Shown: positions 7,730-16,218 of the stretch, piece by piece
Layout: each line of letters starts with the position of its first letter
Position numbering within the stretch: the stretch's first letter is position 1
Assembly (NCBI GenBank): GCA_021202775.1
Contig: JAJQCJ010000131.1
Coordinates: forward strand, 1 to 49,175
Direction: 5' to 3'
Source of the DNA: Clostridiales bacterium
GTDB taxonomy: Bacteria > Bacillota > Clostridia > Oscillospirales > Oscillospiraceae
Length of the DNA: 49,175 nucleotides
The notes under the pieces: generated by a model
What the model saw: the letters and a program-made list of their open reading frames with translations, nothing else
What the model was told of the DNA's origin: nothing
Database searches by the model: none
Translations under genes and position numbers: made by a program

Positions 7730-8436
7730 ATTGAAACTTCTCCGATGAAATATTGTAAATAGGCGGAAAAAATCGTCGCCGCCAGGCTGCTTTGGTACCC
7801 ATCGCTCTGCAAAAGCTGATCCTCTCCGGGGTTGGACAGGAAGCCGCATTCCACCAGAATGGCAGGACAGGTGACATGGTTCAGTAAGTAAACGGAATCG
7901 GGAATCTGCGCGGCCACCCGGTCATTCTCCGGGTCAATGGCAGCGCGGAGGGCGGCCTGGGTCAGCATTGCCCAGGACTTCCCTTCCTCCGTGTTCCGAT
8001 AAAAGACCTGGGCCCCGGAGACGGAAGAGCTGGTATAATGATTCTGATGGATGCTGAGCAGGCAGGCGTTGGGGGTTTCGTTCGCCAGGGCGACCCGGTT
8101 GTAAATGTCGCTGCGCTTGCGCTCCTGCAGCGTGTCAGCTGAGTCATCCGCCAGAGAGACGTCCTCCGTGCGGGTCAACACCACCGGCACCCCATACAGG
8201 CCCGCCAGCGCATCGATTTTCAGCGCGATGGAGAGGTTCAGCCCGCTCTCCGCCACGCCGCTGACAGAGACGGCGCCGCCGTCCTCCCCGCCATGACCGG
8301 CATCCAAAATTAAAATATGCGCTCCCGTCCTGCCGGATACCGCCGCCGTCGGCTCCGCCGAGAGCTGTCTTGCCAGGCTCAGTATGGAGAGGAACACACA
8401 ACAGACGGCAAAAATATGGATCGCTGCTTTCCGCAC
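7726..8436 (-). CDS. cwlD: N-acetylmuramoyl-L-alanine amidase, CwlD-like
   Basis: 236 residues from a GTG at 8436 preceded by GGGTGA; another GTG at 8445 is possible. The N-terminus (RKAAIHIFAVCCVFLSIL) is a signal or anchor segment, so the enzyme acts outside the membrane. It is an Amidase_3 domain protein: zinc ligands in LDAGHGGEDGG, Glu in VAESGLN and His in SIHQNHYT, and the catalytic Glu in VECGFLSN. CwlD removes stem peptides from muramic acid on the way to muramic-delta-lactam in spore cortex. The length matches CwlD of Bacillus, as I recall it, and the setting near sporulation genes supports it. radA follows with a 4-bp overlap. Confidence 0.88.
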   Translation of the reverse strand: MRKAAIHIFAVCCVFLSILSLARQLSAEPTAAVSGRTGAHILILDAGHGGEDGGAVSVSGVAESGLNLSIALKIDALAGLYGVPVVLTRTEDVSLADDSADTLQERKRSDIYNRVALANETPNACLLSIHQNHYTSSSVSGAQVFYRNTEEGKSWAMLTQAALRAAIDPENDRVAAQIPDSVYLLNHVTCPAILVECGFLSNPGEDQLLQSDGYQSSLAATIFSAYLQYFIGEVSI

Positions 8437-8472
8437 TTCAATCACCCATACAAGCCTATGCGCCCTGGCAAC

Positions 8473-8501
8473 AATATAGCACAAATACGCTGCCCCGGCA
8501 A
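8473..8501 (-). promoter_or_regulatory. Candidate promoter of cwlD-radA
   Basis: Reverse strand TTGCCG (8496-8501), 17-bp spacer, TATATT (8473-8478), about 28 bp before the GTG start. A GC-rich imperfect hairpin (8493-8520) overlaps its -35. Confidence 0.5.
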
Positions 8502-8533
8502 GGCGCAAACCCTGCCGGGGCGGGAAAATTTTC

Positions 8534-8562
8534 TTGCGAAGCAGCACCTTTTTTAGTATAAT
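8534..8562 (+). promoter_or_regulatory. Promoter of the small membrane protein gene
   Basis: TTGCGA (8534-8539), 17-bp spacer, TATAAT (8557-8562), about 30 bp before the GTG start at 8601. Confidence 0.65.
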
Positions 8563-8600
8563 AACGGTGAGAAACGATGCGCCATAACGGAGGAATTCCC

Positions 8601-9128
8601 GTGAAGAATGATGTCTGCCCCGGAAAACTGCATACCTTCTGCGCAGTGCTTGGCTGTTGCCTTTCCGCTCTCTGTCTCCTTTCTGCGTTGGGCAGTCTGG
8701 AGGACCCGGCAGCGTCTGTGATGTTTCTGCTGGCGGCAGCCGCTGCCAATCCCCTTGTACATCGGAAACTGCCCGAGGCAAAGCTGTGGATGTTTGTGCT
8801 GGCGTTCCTGGTGTGCGTGCTGGCGGCGGGTTCCCTGAAATCCGAGACGGAACCGCTGGCATCGGAGGGCACTGACGCCTCTTCCCTGTCCGGCGAATTG
8901 AGTTCCGAGGCCGATGCTGCTGCGGAATCCGGCGAGGCGTCCGGGTCGGACGTAACCGAAGTGTCCGGCGATTCCGAGGGAGATACCCTGGTCTACATCA
9001 CAGCCAGCGGGGAAAAGTATCACCTGTCCACCTGCCGGTATGTCAAAGACGGAGGCATTGAGATTTCCCTTGCGGACGCGCAAGAACAGGGCTATGAGCC
9101 CTGCAAGGTATGCTGTCCGCCGGAATGA
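8601..9128 (+). CDS. Small membrane protein with Ada-like Cys-rich C-terminal domain
   Basis: 175 residues. I chose the GTG at 8601, 7 nt after GGAGG, over an ATG at 8577 with no ribosome site. Two hydrophobic segments (about 12-40 and 58-82) are followed by a Ser/Glu/Ala-rich spacer and a C-terminal module: VYITASGEKYHLSTCRYVKD, then GYEPCKVCCPP. This His-x4-Cys ... Pro-Cys-x-x-Cys arrangement resembles the Ada-type zinc site found on extracellular nucleases and DNA-handling proteins. Metal binding at the membrane surface is therefore likely; function is unknown. It is divergent from cwlD and convergent with sigE. Confidence 0.75.
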   Translation: MKNDVCPGKLHTFCAVLGCCLSALCLLSALGSLEDPAASVMFLLAAAAANPLVHRKLPEAKLWMFVLAFLVCVLAAGSLKSETEPLASEGTDASSLSGELSSEADAAAESGEASGSDVTEVSGDSEGDTLVYITASGEKYHLSTCRYVKDGGIEISLADAQEQGYEPCKVCCPPE

Positions 9129-9155
9129 CCGCGCCGTGGTATCCCCTTGCGTTCG

Positions 9156-9909
9156 CTATCCGATGCGGCTGAATTCCTTCTTCAGTCGGCCGATGATGCG
9201 TTTTTCCAGGCGGGAGATGTAGGACTGGGAAATCCCCAGAGAATCGGCCACCTCCTTCTGGGTGCGGCTGTCCCGTCCGTCCAGGCCGAAGCGCATGGTG
9301 ATGATGCGCTTCTCCCGCTCGCTCAGCTGATTCAGGGCCAGGTAGAGGAGCCGCCTGTCCTCCCCTGCCTGCACAGGCCGCTCCACCAAATCCTCCTCTG
9401 TGCCCAGGACGTCGGACAGCAGCAATTCGTTGCCGTCCCAGTCGGTGTTCAGCGGTTCGTCAAAGGAAATTTCCGTCCGCTGGTTGGAAGCTTTCCGCAG
9501 GTGCATCAGGATTTCGTTTTCAATGCACCGGGAGGCATAGGTGGCCAGCTTGATATTCTTCTCCGTATCAAAGGTATTCACCGCCTTGATGAGGCCAATG
9601 GTGCCGATGGACACCAGGTCGTCCAGGTTGATGCCGGTGTTCTCAAACCGCCTGGCCAGATAGACCACCAGCCGGAGATTGTGCTCAATGAGCGTATCCC
9701 TGGCCTGTTCGTCCCCCCCCTCGCAGGGCCAGCAGCAGCCGCCGTTCCTCCTGCCTGTCCAGGGGCGGCAGAAGATCGCTGCCCCCCACATAATAGACGC
9801 CGTCCGGGCGTGGCAGCAGTCTGCGCCACGCCTTTTTCAGCGCCTGCCACAGGCCGACCAGATTCCAACCATTGCATGTTCCCCAAACCTTAACACATTC
9901 CTGATACAT
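9156..9909 (-). CDS. sigE: Sporulation sigma factor SigE (apparent frameshift in a G8 run)
   Basis: Two overlapping reading frames together give one complete pro-sigma-E of about 250 residues. The first frame starts at the ATG at 9909 (AGGAGGG upstream) and encodes a short amphipathic pro-sequence and [14 protein letters not shown]. The second continues from [20 protein letters not shown] through region 2 ([20 protein letters not shown]), [19 protein letters not shown] and region 4 ([20 protein letters not shown]) to the stop at 9156. They join at eight consecutive Cs on the forward strand (9713-9720); seven would restore the frame and the family sequence. SigE directs mother-cell transcription after SpoIIGA removes the pro-sequence, and spoIIGA is immediately upstream. 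As written the gene is broken; sequencing error, mutation or a switchable tract are all possible. Confidence 0.9.
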
Positions 9910-9951
9910 GGTCTTTCCCTCCTGTGATGACAGTCCTTGTTCCTATCGTTC

Positions 9952-10776
9952 CTATAACCCAATCAGTGCCTGATAGGCTCCGTCCGACAGCCGAACGGGA
10001 GAAATGGCCACCGGCAGCGCCCCCCGCTCCACGCCGTCCACCGTTGCCTGTTGGGCGGTGAAAGTCAGCAGGAACCCCTCTGCCTGCTGCACCGTGCGGC
10101 AGGGCAGCAGACGAAGCCGGCCCTCCGGCCATGCCGCCGACAGCTCCGCCAAATGCTCTGCCGGAGCGGCGCAGGCCGCCCGGGTGACCGCCTCCGGCAG
10201 ACAGGAGGCCAGCGCATCCCACTGTACCACCAGCACCCCCTTCCCGCTGATGGGGTCCCGCAGGCCGTTGCCGCTGTCCACCAGCGCCGTCAATAGCCGC
10301 CTCCTTCCGTTGACCGCCACCAGCACTGGCACCGTCCTGCCGCCCCTGCCGTTGGTGCTGCGCTCCAGCAGAGAAGCCACCGCCCAAAGGCCGCTGCCTG
10401 CCAGCAGCAGCAGTCCCCCGTCCCAGGCTGTGCCGGGAATCCCGTTGGCGTAGGTCAGGCTGCCCACCAGCTGTTCCAGCAGAAGGAGGGCTCCGCCAAG
10501 GGCGCAGCTCAGGGCCAGCAGCACCCCGCCGGGCCAGAGCAGCCGCCCCCCGAAGGCGGCCAGCAGCATCACCGCCATAGACCCGGCCTGACCTGCCATA
10601 CCGCTTAGGCCGTCCAGCCCGGGCAGGAATACCGCACAGGCGTATCCCCCGCCGATGGCCGCCGCCAGCGCCAGCCGCCCAGGTTTCACCGCCCTGCCCG
10701 TCAGCTTTCCGGCGGCGGACAACAGCAGGGCGTCCAGCGCCGCATTTAAGGCGAATACGCCGTCTAAGTACACCAC
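9952..10776 (-). CDS. spoIIGA: Sporulation sigma-E processing protease SpoIIGA
   Basis: About 274 residues from tandem GTG codons at 10776/10773, where the sequence VVYLDGVFALNAALDALLL aligns with the usual SpoIIGA N-terminus (M-x-YLD); frames extend upstream without family likeness. The N-terminal half holds about five hydrophobic membrane segments. The C-terminal half is the aspartic-protease domain with VDSGNGLRDPISGKGV, whose Asp is the catalytic residue. In the family it dimerises in the septal membrane and cuts the pro-sequence off SigE in the mother cell after a forespore signal. sigE follows 42 bp downstream. The start is the least certain part: the G-rich ribosome site is about 13 nt away. 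Confidence 0.87.
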   Translation of the reverse strand: MVYLDGVFALNAALDALLLSAAGKLTGRAVKPGRLALAAAIGGGYACAVFLPGLDGLSGMAGQAGSMAVMLLAAFGGRLLWPGGVLLALSCALGGALLLLEQLVGSLTYANGIPGTAWDGGLLLLAGSGLWAVASLLERSTNGRGGRTVPVLVAVNGRRRLLTALVDSGNGLRDPISGKGVLVVQWDALASCLPEAVTRAACAAPAEHLAELSAAWPEGRLRLLPCRTVQQAEGFLLTFTAQQATVDGVERGALPVAISPVRLSDGAYQALIGL

Positions 10777-10814
10777 CGCCGTATCCCATCCCCCCTGTTC
10801 GGCTGTGCGGAACA

Positions 10815-10843
10815 AGCATAGCACAGCCCGGCGGCAGAAATGC
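10815..10843 (-). promoter_or_regulatory. Possible promoter region of spoIIGA-sigE
   Basis: Reverse strand has an extended -10, TGCTATGCT (core 10815-10820), inside an 8-bp inverted repeat GGCTGTGC/GCACAGCC (10801-10828). The -35 is poor (GCATTT). A one-mismatch Spo0A-type box (TGTCGGA, near 10888-10894) lies about 70 bp upstream. Confidence 0.35.
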
Positions 10844-10937
10844 GTCATAAGCGGTTTCCCCGGAAAAAAGCGCCGGGAGGCGATTCTCCGACAAGGCTCC
10901 GGCAAATACCGCGTTTGCGATACGGGAAGCTTATCCG

Positions 10938-10977
10938 GAAAGACAACCCCGCCGGGAGAAAACTCTCCCGGCGGGGT
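10938..10977 (-). terminator. Intrinsic terminator of the GH3 gene
   Basis: 14-bp perfect GC-rich stem (10946-10959 with 10964-10977), AAAC loop, then TTGTCTTT on the reverse strand. The rest of the gap 10844-11004 shows no gene. Confidence 0.75.
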
Positions 10978-11004
10978 CCTCTATTTGGGAAGCAGATTTT
11001 TTCG

Positions 11005-13809
11005 TTATTTCGCGGCGTTTGCAGCCTTCCACCGCTTCATCTTGCCGTGGCGGCGGATGAAGTAGAGCACGCACAGGGCCGCCAGGGCCACGTCCACCAC
11101 GCCCACGGTGATGTACAGCCAGTAGGCCACGGGGGTGTAGCTGATCTCCTCGCCCACGCTGTTGGCGGCGGTGTAGAGGATGTTGTGGGTGGCGGTGCGG
11201 AGGGCCTGCTGGCCGGCGTTGGTGCCGGTCAGGGCCTCAGTGGGAGACTGAATGTTGGCCAGGGACAGCATCAGGTCATTCCCGGCAAGGATGGCCCGGT
11301 CGATGTTCACATAGGAGAGCTGGAGGATGCAGTCGGTGACGACGGTGCCCTCGAAGCCCCACTCCTCCCGGAGGACGGTGTTGAGCAGCGCGGAGTTCTC
11401 CGCGGCGCAGACCGCGCCGATCCGGTTGAAGGAGGACATGATGCCACGGGTGCCGCCCTCTTTCACGGCGATCTCAAAGGCTTTGAAGTAGATCTCCCGC
11501 ATGGCCTGCTCGTTCACCCAGGTCAGCAGACCGCCGGAATCCCGGTTGGACTCCTGGTCGTTGACGGCGAAGTGCTTGTAGTAGGTGGTCACGCCCTGGG
11601 ACTGGATGCCCTGCACCTCGGCGGCGGCCATCTTGCCGGAGTGGAGGCCGTCCTCAGAGTAATACTCATAGTTCCGGCCGGAGAAGGGGGAGCGGTGAAT
11701 GTTCATGGCGGGGGCGTACAGGGCGGCCACGTCCATGGCGATGGCCTCCTGGGCGAAGGTCACGCCCATCTCATAGGCCAGGTCGGTATTCCAGGTGCAG
11801 GCCAGGACGGACTGGGCGCAGTACTGGGTGCCGGTGGTGCCTGCCATGATGTTGTTGACGCCGTTGGGTCCGTCCACCTCCACATAGGCGGACTTGCCGA
11901 CAGAGGCCACGGCCTGGGTGGCCCAGCCGCCGTTGGAGACCAGGTTCACCATTTCGTCCACGGAGACCTGCTCCAGCAGCTCATCCCAGGTGGGGTCGTC
12001 ATAGTCCAGACCGGCCACATCTTCCAGGGTCAGGCCGTGGTCGGCCACCACGATGGCCTCAGCGTCCTCGTTGGTGGGGACGGTGGTGTCATTGATAACG
12101 GCCAGGGTCGCCTCGGAGGCTTCCCGGCTGAAGGCAGCCCGCTCGGTGGGGAAGGTGCCCGCCCAGTCAGCCCGGGAGAGGTAGGTGGTGCACTCGCCAA
12201 AGCTGACGTCGTCAAACTGGTTGACAGCGGCCACCGCGTCGGTGGAGCGGGCGCCGTCGTTTGCGTCGTTGTAGATGACATCGGCGTCCACCGTGACGGT
12301 GCGGCTGTCAATGACATCGTGGGAGTTGTTCATGAGCTTGATCTCATAGTCTCCGGCCTCCAGGACGTAAGCGCCGCCCTCGGCCTTGATGCCGGTGTAG
12401 TCATAGGAGGCCATGTCCTCATAGAGGAAACTGATGGTGATGACTTCGCTCTCGCTGGGCTCCAGAGTCTCCGTCTTGTCGAAGTCTGCCAGAACGACTT
12501 CACTCTTCTCAATGCCGCCCAGGGTGTAGGGGGCGGTGTAGTAGACCTGCACCACGTCCTTGCCTGCCACATCGCCGGTGTTGGTGACGGTGACCTCCAT
12601 GGTGATGGTGGTGCCGTCGTCGGTGAAGGAGGTGATCTCCTGGTCAAAGGTGGTGTAGCTCAGGCCGTAGCCGAAGGGGTACTGAACGGTGGTGTCGTAG
12701 TCAATGAAGCCGTCGGCAGCCGCCGTCTCATAGTAGCGGTAGCCCACATAGATGCCCTCGATGTAATCCACATAGTGGTAGTTGTCCGGGTCTGTGCTGG
12801 CGCCGATGGGGTTGGTGTTGGTCCACTCGACGTTGGTGTAGTCATAGTCGCCCAGGCTGTAGTAGCTGGGGGCGCTCTCCACCTCATAGGCGAAGGTGTC
12901 GGAGGTGCGGCCGGAGGGGTTCACGATGCCCGCCAGCACCTCGCCCACGGCGTTGGCGCCGGTGGAGCCCAGACAGCCGATCCACAGGGCGGCGTCAATG
13001 CCGTCCTCTTCCAGCCAGCCCAGTTCCATGGCGTTGGTGGAGTTCACCAGGACGATGACAGTGTCAAAGTTCTCCTTGACCATGTTCAGCACGTCGATCT
13101 CCACCTGCTGAAGCTCCAGATAGTGCTTGCCTGCGTCGCCGCCGCTGACCGTCTGCTCCGTCAGTGCGCCGGAGGCCACGATCTCGGTGACCTTGTCAGG
13201 GTCCATATCCATGGGCAGGTCTGCGCCCTCGCCGCCCAGACGGGAGATGACGAAGATGGCCACGCTGGAATACTCCTTGGCGCTCTCCAGCAGCTCGTCA
13301 GAGTACTCGTCCACGGAGGGCTCGTTGATGTCGAAGTTGTTGCCGGTGTAGCCCACGCCGGTGCGCTCCACATAGTGCTCATCGTAGAAGTCCACCAGGT
13401 CCTGGTTGACGGTGAGGCCGGCGTTCTCCAGACCCTCGGCCAGGGTCACGTTGTTGGTGCTGTCGCCGGAGCCAGAACCGGAACCGCCGTACACGGTGTC
13501 CCGGGAACCGTAGCCGAACAGGTTGACGGCGGTGCCGGAGGCCAGGGGCAGGGTGCTGTCATTGTTCTCCAGCAGGACGATGCCCTCGCTCTCCACCTCC
13601 TGGGTCATGGCCTTGGACGCCTCTGCGGCGGCGGCCGTCTCTTCCTCGTCGGCAGCGGGGGCGAAGAAGGTGTTGATGGTGTCGTAATACTGGGGAACCA
13701 GGGTGACCAGTGCCGCATTCAGCACGATCAGGATGACCAGAAAAATACTCATTAAGATAAATGGTATCTTTCTGGGGCGCCGGGCGACGCCTTTGGCTTT
13801 TTCTTTCAT
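11005..13809 (-). CDS. Membrane-anchored glycoside hydrolase family 3 protein with permuted domain order
   Basis: 934 residues. A transmembrane segment at about 15-39 is followed by the GH3 C-terminal-type alpha/beta sandwich (about 70-310, glycine-rich YGGSGSGSGD near 107), a PFGYGLSYT motif (378-386), an Fn3-like domain (about 400-500), and then the GH3 (alpha/beta)8 catalytic domain (about 610-870) with YAPAMNIHRSPFSGRNYEY, KHFAVNDQE (745-753) and the nucleophile Asp826 in GTVVTDC. A second transmembrane segment (about 893-918) and a basic tail close the protein. Classical GH3 enzymes have the catalytic domain first, so this is the circularly permuted form. Expected reaction: release of terminal beta-linked sugars, probably glucose, on the outer face of the membrane. 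A GHKL/LytTR two-component pair lies upstream on the same strand. Confidence 0.92.
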   Translation of the reverse strand: MKEKAKGVARRPRKIPFILMSIFLVILIVLNAALVTLVPQYYDTINTFFAPAADEEETAAAAEASKAMTQEVESEGIVLLENNDSTLPLASGTAVNLFGYGSRDTVYGGSGSGSGDSTNNVTLAEGLENAGLTVNQDLVDFYDEHYVERTGVGYTGNNFDINEPSVDEYSDELLESAKEYSSVAIFVISRLGGEGADLPMDMDPDKVTEIVASGALTEQTVSGGDAGKHYLELQQVEIDVLNMVKENFDTVIVLVNSTNAMELGWLEEDGIDAALWIGCLGSTGANAVGEVLAGIVNPSGRTSDTFAYEVESAPSYYSLGDYDYTNVEWTNTNPIGASTDPDNYHYVDYIEGIYVGYRYYETAAADGFIDYDTTVQYPFGYGLSYTTFDQEITSFTDDGTTITMEVTVTNTGDVAGKDVVQVYYTAPYTLGGIEKSEVVLADFDKTETLEPSESEVITISFLYEDMASYDYTGIKAEGGAYVLEAGDYEIKLMNNSHDVIDSRTVTVDADVIYNDANDGARSTDAVAAVNQFDDVSFGECTTYLSRADWAGTFPTERAAFSREASEATLAVINDTTVPTNEDAEAIVVADHGLTLEDVAGLDYDDPTWDELLEQVSVDEMVNLVSNGGWATQAVASVGKSAYVEVDGPNGVNNIMAGTTGTQYCAQSVLACTWNTDLAYEMGVTFAQEAIAMDVAALYAPAMNIHRSPFSGRNYEYYSEDGLHSGKMAAAEVQGIQSQGVTTYYKHFAVNDQESNRDSGGLLTWVNEQAMREIYFKAFEIAVKEGGTRGIMSSFNRIGAVCAAENSALLNTVLREEWGFEGTVVTDCILQLSYVNIDRAILAGNDLMLSLANIQSPTEALTGTNAGQQALRTATHNILYTAANSVGEEISYTPVAYWLYITVGVVDVALAALCVLYFIRRHGKMKRWKAANAAK

Positions 13810-13825
13810 AAAATTTCCTCCTTTT

Positions 13826-13860
13826 CCAGAGTTTCTCTGGTTTGCTATGCAAGCATAGCA
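13826..13860. promoter_or_regulatory. Operator-like palindromes in the GH3 leader
   Basis: An 8-2-8 perfect inverted repeat, TGCTATGC AA GCATAGCA (13843-13860), contains an extended -10 (TGCTATGCT on the reverse strand). Next to it CCAGAG TTT CTCTGG (13826-13840) forms a small hairpin just before the AAGGAGG ribosome site. The placement suggests repression at the promoter plus leader structure. Confidence 0.5.
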
Positions 13861-13958
13861 CAGGAGGGAGGAAAAAGGCGGGGAGGCGTCCCAGTTTGCA
13901 CAATTTCCGGCGCAACTTGCATCACTTGAGGAAAAGAAAACGCCAATACTGTTGTACG

Positions 13959-15278
13959 TTATGACGGATAGCGGGGAATGGTCACCCGCAGGAGGAACAC
14001 GTTGTCCTCGCTTTGAATGGTGAGGAATCCGCCGTACTTTTCCGCCGTGTAGCGGATGCTTTTCAGGCCGAAGCCGTGATAGCCCGGCTCCTGGGCCTTG
14101 GTGGTCTCCGGCAAATCGCCCTCCCCGTTCAGGCTGCCGTCATAATAGTTCTCGATCTGGAGAAAGACCAGGTTTGCCCGGGCGAACACCATGACGGCGA
14201 TGGTGCGCAGTTCCTCACTTGCCAGCGTGCTGACCGCCTCGATGGCGTTGTCCAGGGCGTTGCCAAACAGGGCGTAGATGTCCACGGCGTCCATGAAGGA
14301 GAGGCATGCCCCGTCCGCCACGCAGGTCAGAGTGATGCCCCGCTGCTCACAGAGGAGGCTCTTCTCCGTCAGCACGGTGTCCAGCACGTCGTTACCTGTC
14401 TCCACCATGGCGTCGTAAATCATCACCGACTGCTCCAGCTCCTGAATGGACTTGTCCCGCTGGCCCTGGTCGGAGATGCTGCGGAGGGCGGCGATCTGGT
14501 GCTTCAGGTCGTGACATTTGCGGTTGATGAGCTCCACGTTTTCAGCGGACATCTCATATTGCGCCTTGTGCTGGAGCCAGAGCTGCTCCTGCATATCCAG
14601 CTTTCGCTGGTCGTCCAGCCGCCGCTTCTGGTTCACCTGAATCCACAGCACAAAGGAGCAGCAGGCCATGGCGTAGAGCAGGCAGACAGGGTACAGCGTC
14701 CCGTCCACTGTCCGCAGCTCCTGGGCCACGGCGCTGAGCACCAGGGCCACGGACAGGGCGCTGACGGTGGTGGCCAGGGAATAGGCTCCCTTTACCAGAT
14801 ACTCCCCGCCGGTGAGCAGATGTCGGGCAAAGGCGTAATAGGCTACCAGGTAGACCAGTCCGTAAACCAGCAGATAGCCCAGGTTGTAGCTGTCCAGCGT
14901 GTCGTTCAGCGCCTGAGGAAACAGCAGCCGGTGAAAGCAATAAGCAAGGTGCTGGGTCAGATAAGCGCAGGTCGTGCCGTAAAAGGCCTCCCGCAGGGGG
15001 AGCCGGAAGCACAGGAGGGCCAGCCCCGCCACGACAAAGTAAGAGGCAAAGGAGTAAATCAAAGAGGTGCCCATCTCACTCACCCTTGTCATGGACAGCA
15101 ATCCGTTCCCCAAATCGGCCACGCACACAGGCAAAAAGAGTGTGAGCAGCCCGGCCGGCAAAAGCCGGAGCAGGAACCGGCTCCGACGGGGACAGCGGAC
15201 AAAGTAGAGGGCAGCGGCAACCATCAGCTCCGCCGGAAGCATCAGCGACAGCAGGAAATCTCCCCACAGCTCCATCAT
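13959..15278 (-). CDS. GHKL sensor histidine kinase, AgrC/NatK-like
   Basis: 439 residues from the ATG at 15278, which overlaps the regulator stop by 4 bp. The N-terminal half has about six transmembrane helices (residues 5-210) and no large extracellular domain, as in peptide sensors of the AgrC class. A short coiled coil leads to the His box in NRKCHDLKHQIAAL, and the GHKL ATPase follows with NALDNAIEAV (N box) and GYHGFGLKSI (G box). Known family role: autophosphorylation and transfer to a LytTR regulator. The GH3 gene lies 149 bp downstream on the same strand, so sensing may concern cell-surface sugars or a peptide; the ligand is unknown. Confidence 0.9.
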   Translation of the reverse strand: MMELWGDFLLSLMLPAELMVAAALYFVRCPRRSRFLLRLLPAGLLTLFLPVCVADLGNGLLSMTRVSEMGTSLIYSFASYFVVAGLALLCFRLPLREAFYGTTCAYLTQHLAYCFHRLLFPQALNDTLDSYNLGYLLVYGLVYLVAYYAFARHLLTGGEYLVKGAYSLATTVSALSVALVLSAVAQELRTVDGTLYPVCLLYAMACCSFVLWIQVNQKRRLDDQRKLDMQEQLWLQHKAQYEMSAENVELINRKCHDLKHQIAALRSISDQGQRDKSIQELEQSVMIYDAMVETGNDVLDTVLTEKSLLCEQRGITLTCVADGACLSFMDAVDIYALFGNALDNAIEAVSTLASEELRTIAVMVFARANLVFLQIENYYDGSLNGEGDLPETTKAQEPGYHGFGLKSIRYTAEKYGGFLTIQSEDNVFLLRVTIPRYPS

Positions 15279-15985
15279 TGAAACCCACCTCCCAGATAGT
15301 CGGACAGCTGTTGCAGCACTTCCTTCCGCTTGGAGCGGCTCACGGGGATCTCCTGTCCGCCTACCAGCAAGGAGTCCCGCTTTACACCGGAGACGTTGGC
15401 CAGGTTCACCAGATAACTGTGGCTGCACCGGACGAAGGGCAGCCCGGTGAGCTGCTCCTCCATGTCCTGGAGCCTGCCCCGGATGACAAAGGTTTTCTCC
15501 GCCGTGTGGATGTGAAGCTGGTGGCTGATGACCTCAATGTAAAAAATCGTGTCGGAGGCCACCCTCCGGGTGGCCTCCCCGTCCCGGACCATGAGATAGC
15601 GATGGCTGCGTCGCCCAGCGATGTTCAGCGCCTTTTTCAGCTTGAGGGCAAACTGCGGGTACTTCACCGGCTTGAGGACAAAGTCCATGGCGTCCACCTC
15701 ATAGCCTTTGATGGCGAACCGGGCCATGTTGGTGATGAAAATCAGCACCACCGCCGGGTCTTGCGCCCGGATGCGCTGGGCGGCGCTCATGCCGTCCAGA
15801 TTGGGCATTTCAATGTCCATCAAAATCACATCCCACACGGGGCGGTAGTTCTCCACGACGTCCAACCCATCGGGGAACAGGGTGGTTTGGAGTTCTGTAT
15901 CTGACTCCCTGCTGTAGCGCTCCACATAGTCCTGGAGCTGCCGGGCGCAGACGGGGTCGTCCTCCACAATGGCGATACGGGGCAT
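15275..15985 (-). CDS. LytTR-family response regulator
   Basis: 236 residues: a receiver domain (acidic pair EDD at 8-10, phospho-acceptor Asp57 in ILMDIEMP, Lys in LKPVKY) and a C-terminal LytTR DNA-binding domain (FYIEVISHQLHIHT, FVRCSHSYLVNLANV, IPVSRSKRKEV). LytTR proteins bind short direct repeats and commonly control peptide signalling, surface enzymes or virulence-like traits. It is first in an operon with the histidine kinase and has its own sigma-A-like promoter. Its target could include the GH3 gene on the same strand, but I could not identify convincing repeat sites there. Confidence 0.93.
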   Translation of the reverse strand: MPRIAIVEDDPVCARQLQDYVERYSRESDTELQTTLFPDGLDVVENYRPVWDVILMDIEMPNLDGMSAAQRIRAQDPAVVLIFITNMARFAIKGYEVDAMDFVLKPVKYPQFALKLKKALNIAGRRSHRYLMVRDGEATRRVASDTIFYIEVISHQLHIHTAEKTFVIRGRLQDMEEQLTGLPFVRCSHSYLVNLANVSGVKRDSLLVGGQEIPVSRSKRKEVLQQLSDYLGGGFQ

Positions 15986-16016
15986 GGCAATCCCTCCTCG
16001 GTGTTCATCTGAGACT

Positions 16017-16044
16017 ATTATAGCAGGAAATTTGAGAGAAGCAA
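16017..16044 (-). promoter_or_regulatory. Promoter of the LytTR-kinase operon
   Basis: Reverse strand TTGCTT (16039-16044), 16-bp spacer, TATAAT (16017-16022), about 30 bp before the ATG, with a GAGGAGG ribosome site. Confidence 0.6.
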
Positions 16045-16189
16045 ATCAAAAAGGCGGGAAAAGAGCGGAAAGCGGCGGGATGTTGGCAGAGCCGAAGGAT
16101 GGGCCCCCATCCGTCTGAGGATTGAAAAATTTCTCGCAATCGCACAAACCTGCGGGACAGATTGTGGTGGTTTTTGTGCTTTCGTCAAA

Positions 16190-16218
16190 TTGCCGAACCG
16201 ACAAAAAAAGCATATAAT
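16190..16218 (+). promoter_or_regulatory. Promoter of serA
   Basis: TTGCCG (16190-16195), 17-bp spacer, perfect TATAAT (16213-16218). The leader of about 100 nt has an 11-bp direct repeat but no recognisable T-box. Confidence 0.65.

Noticed and set aside
10840-13755. Very long forward open frame (971 codons) opposite the GH3 gene
   Set aside because: It is antisense to a convincing GH3 protein, rich in Gly, Val and His as expected from GC-rich codon shadows, and has no family motif or ribosome site.
13861-13958. LytTR direct-repeat operator upstream of the GH3 gene
   Set aside because: Weak similar pieces (AAGTTG and AAATTG, 12 bp apart on the reverse strand) do not match the spacing known for LytTR sites well enough to annotate.
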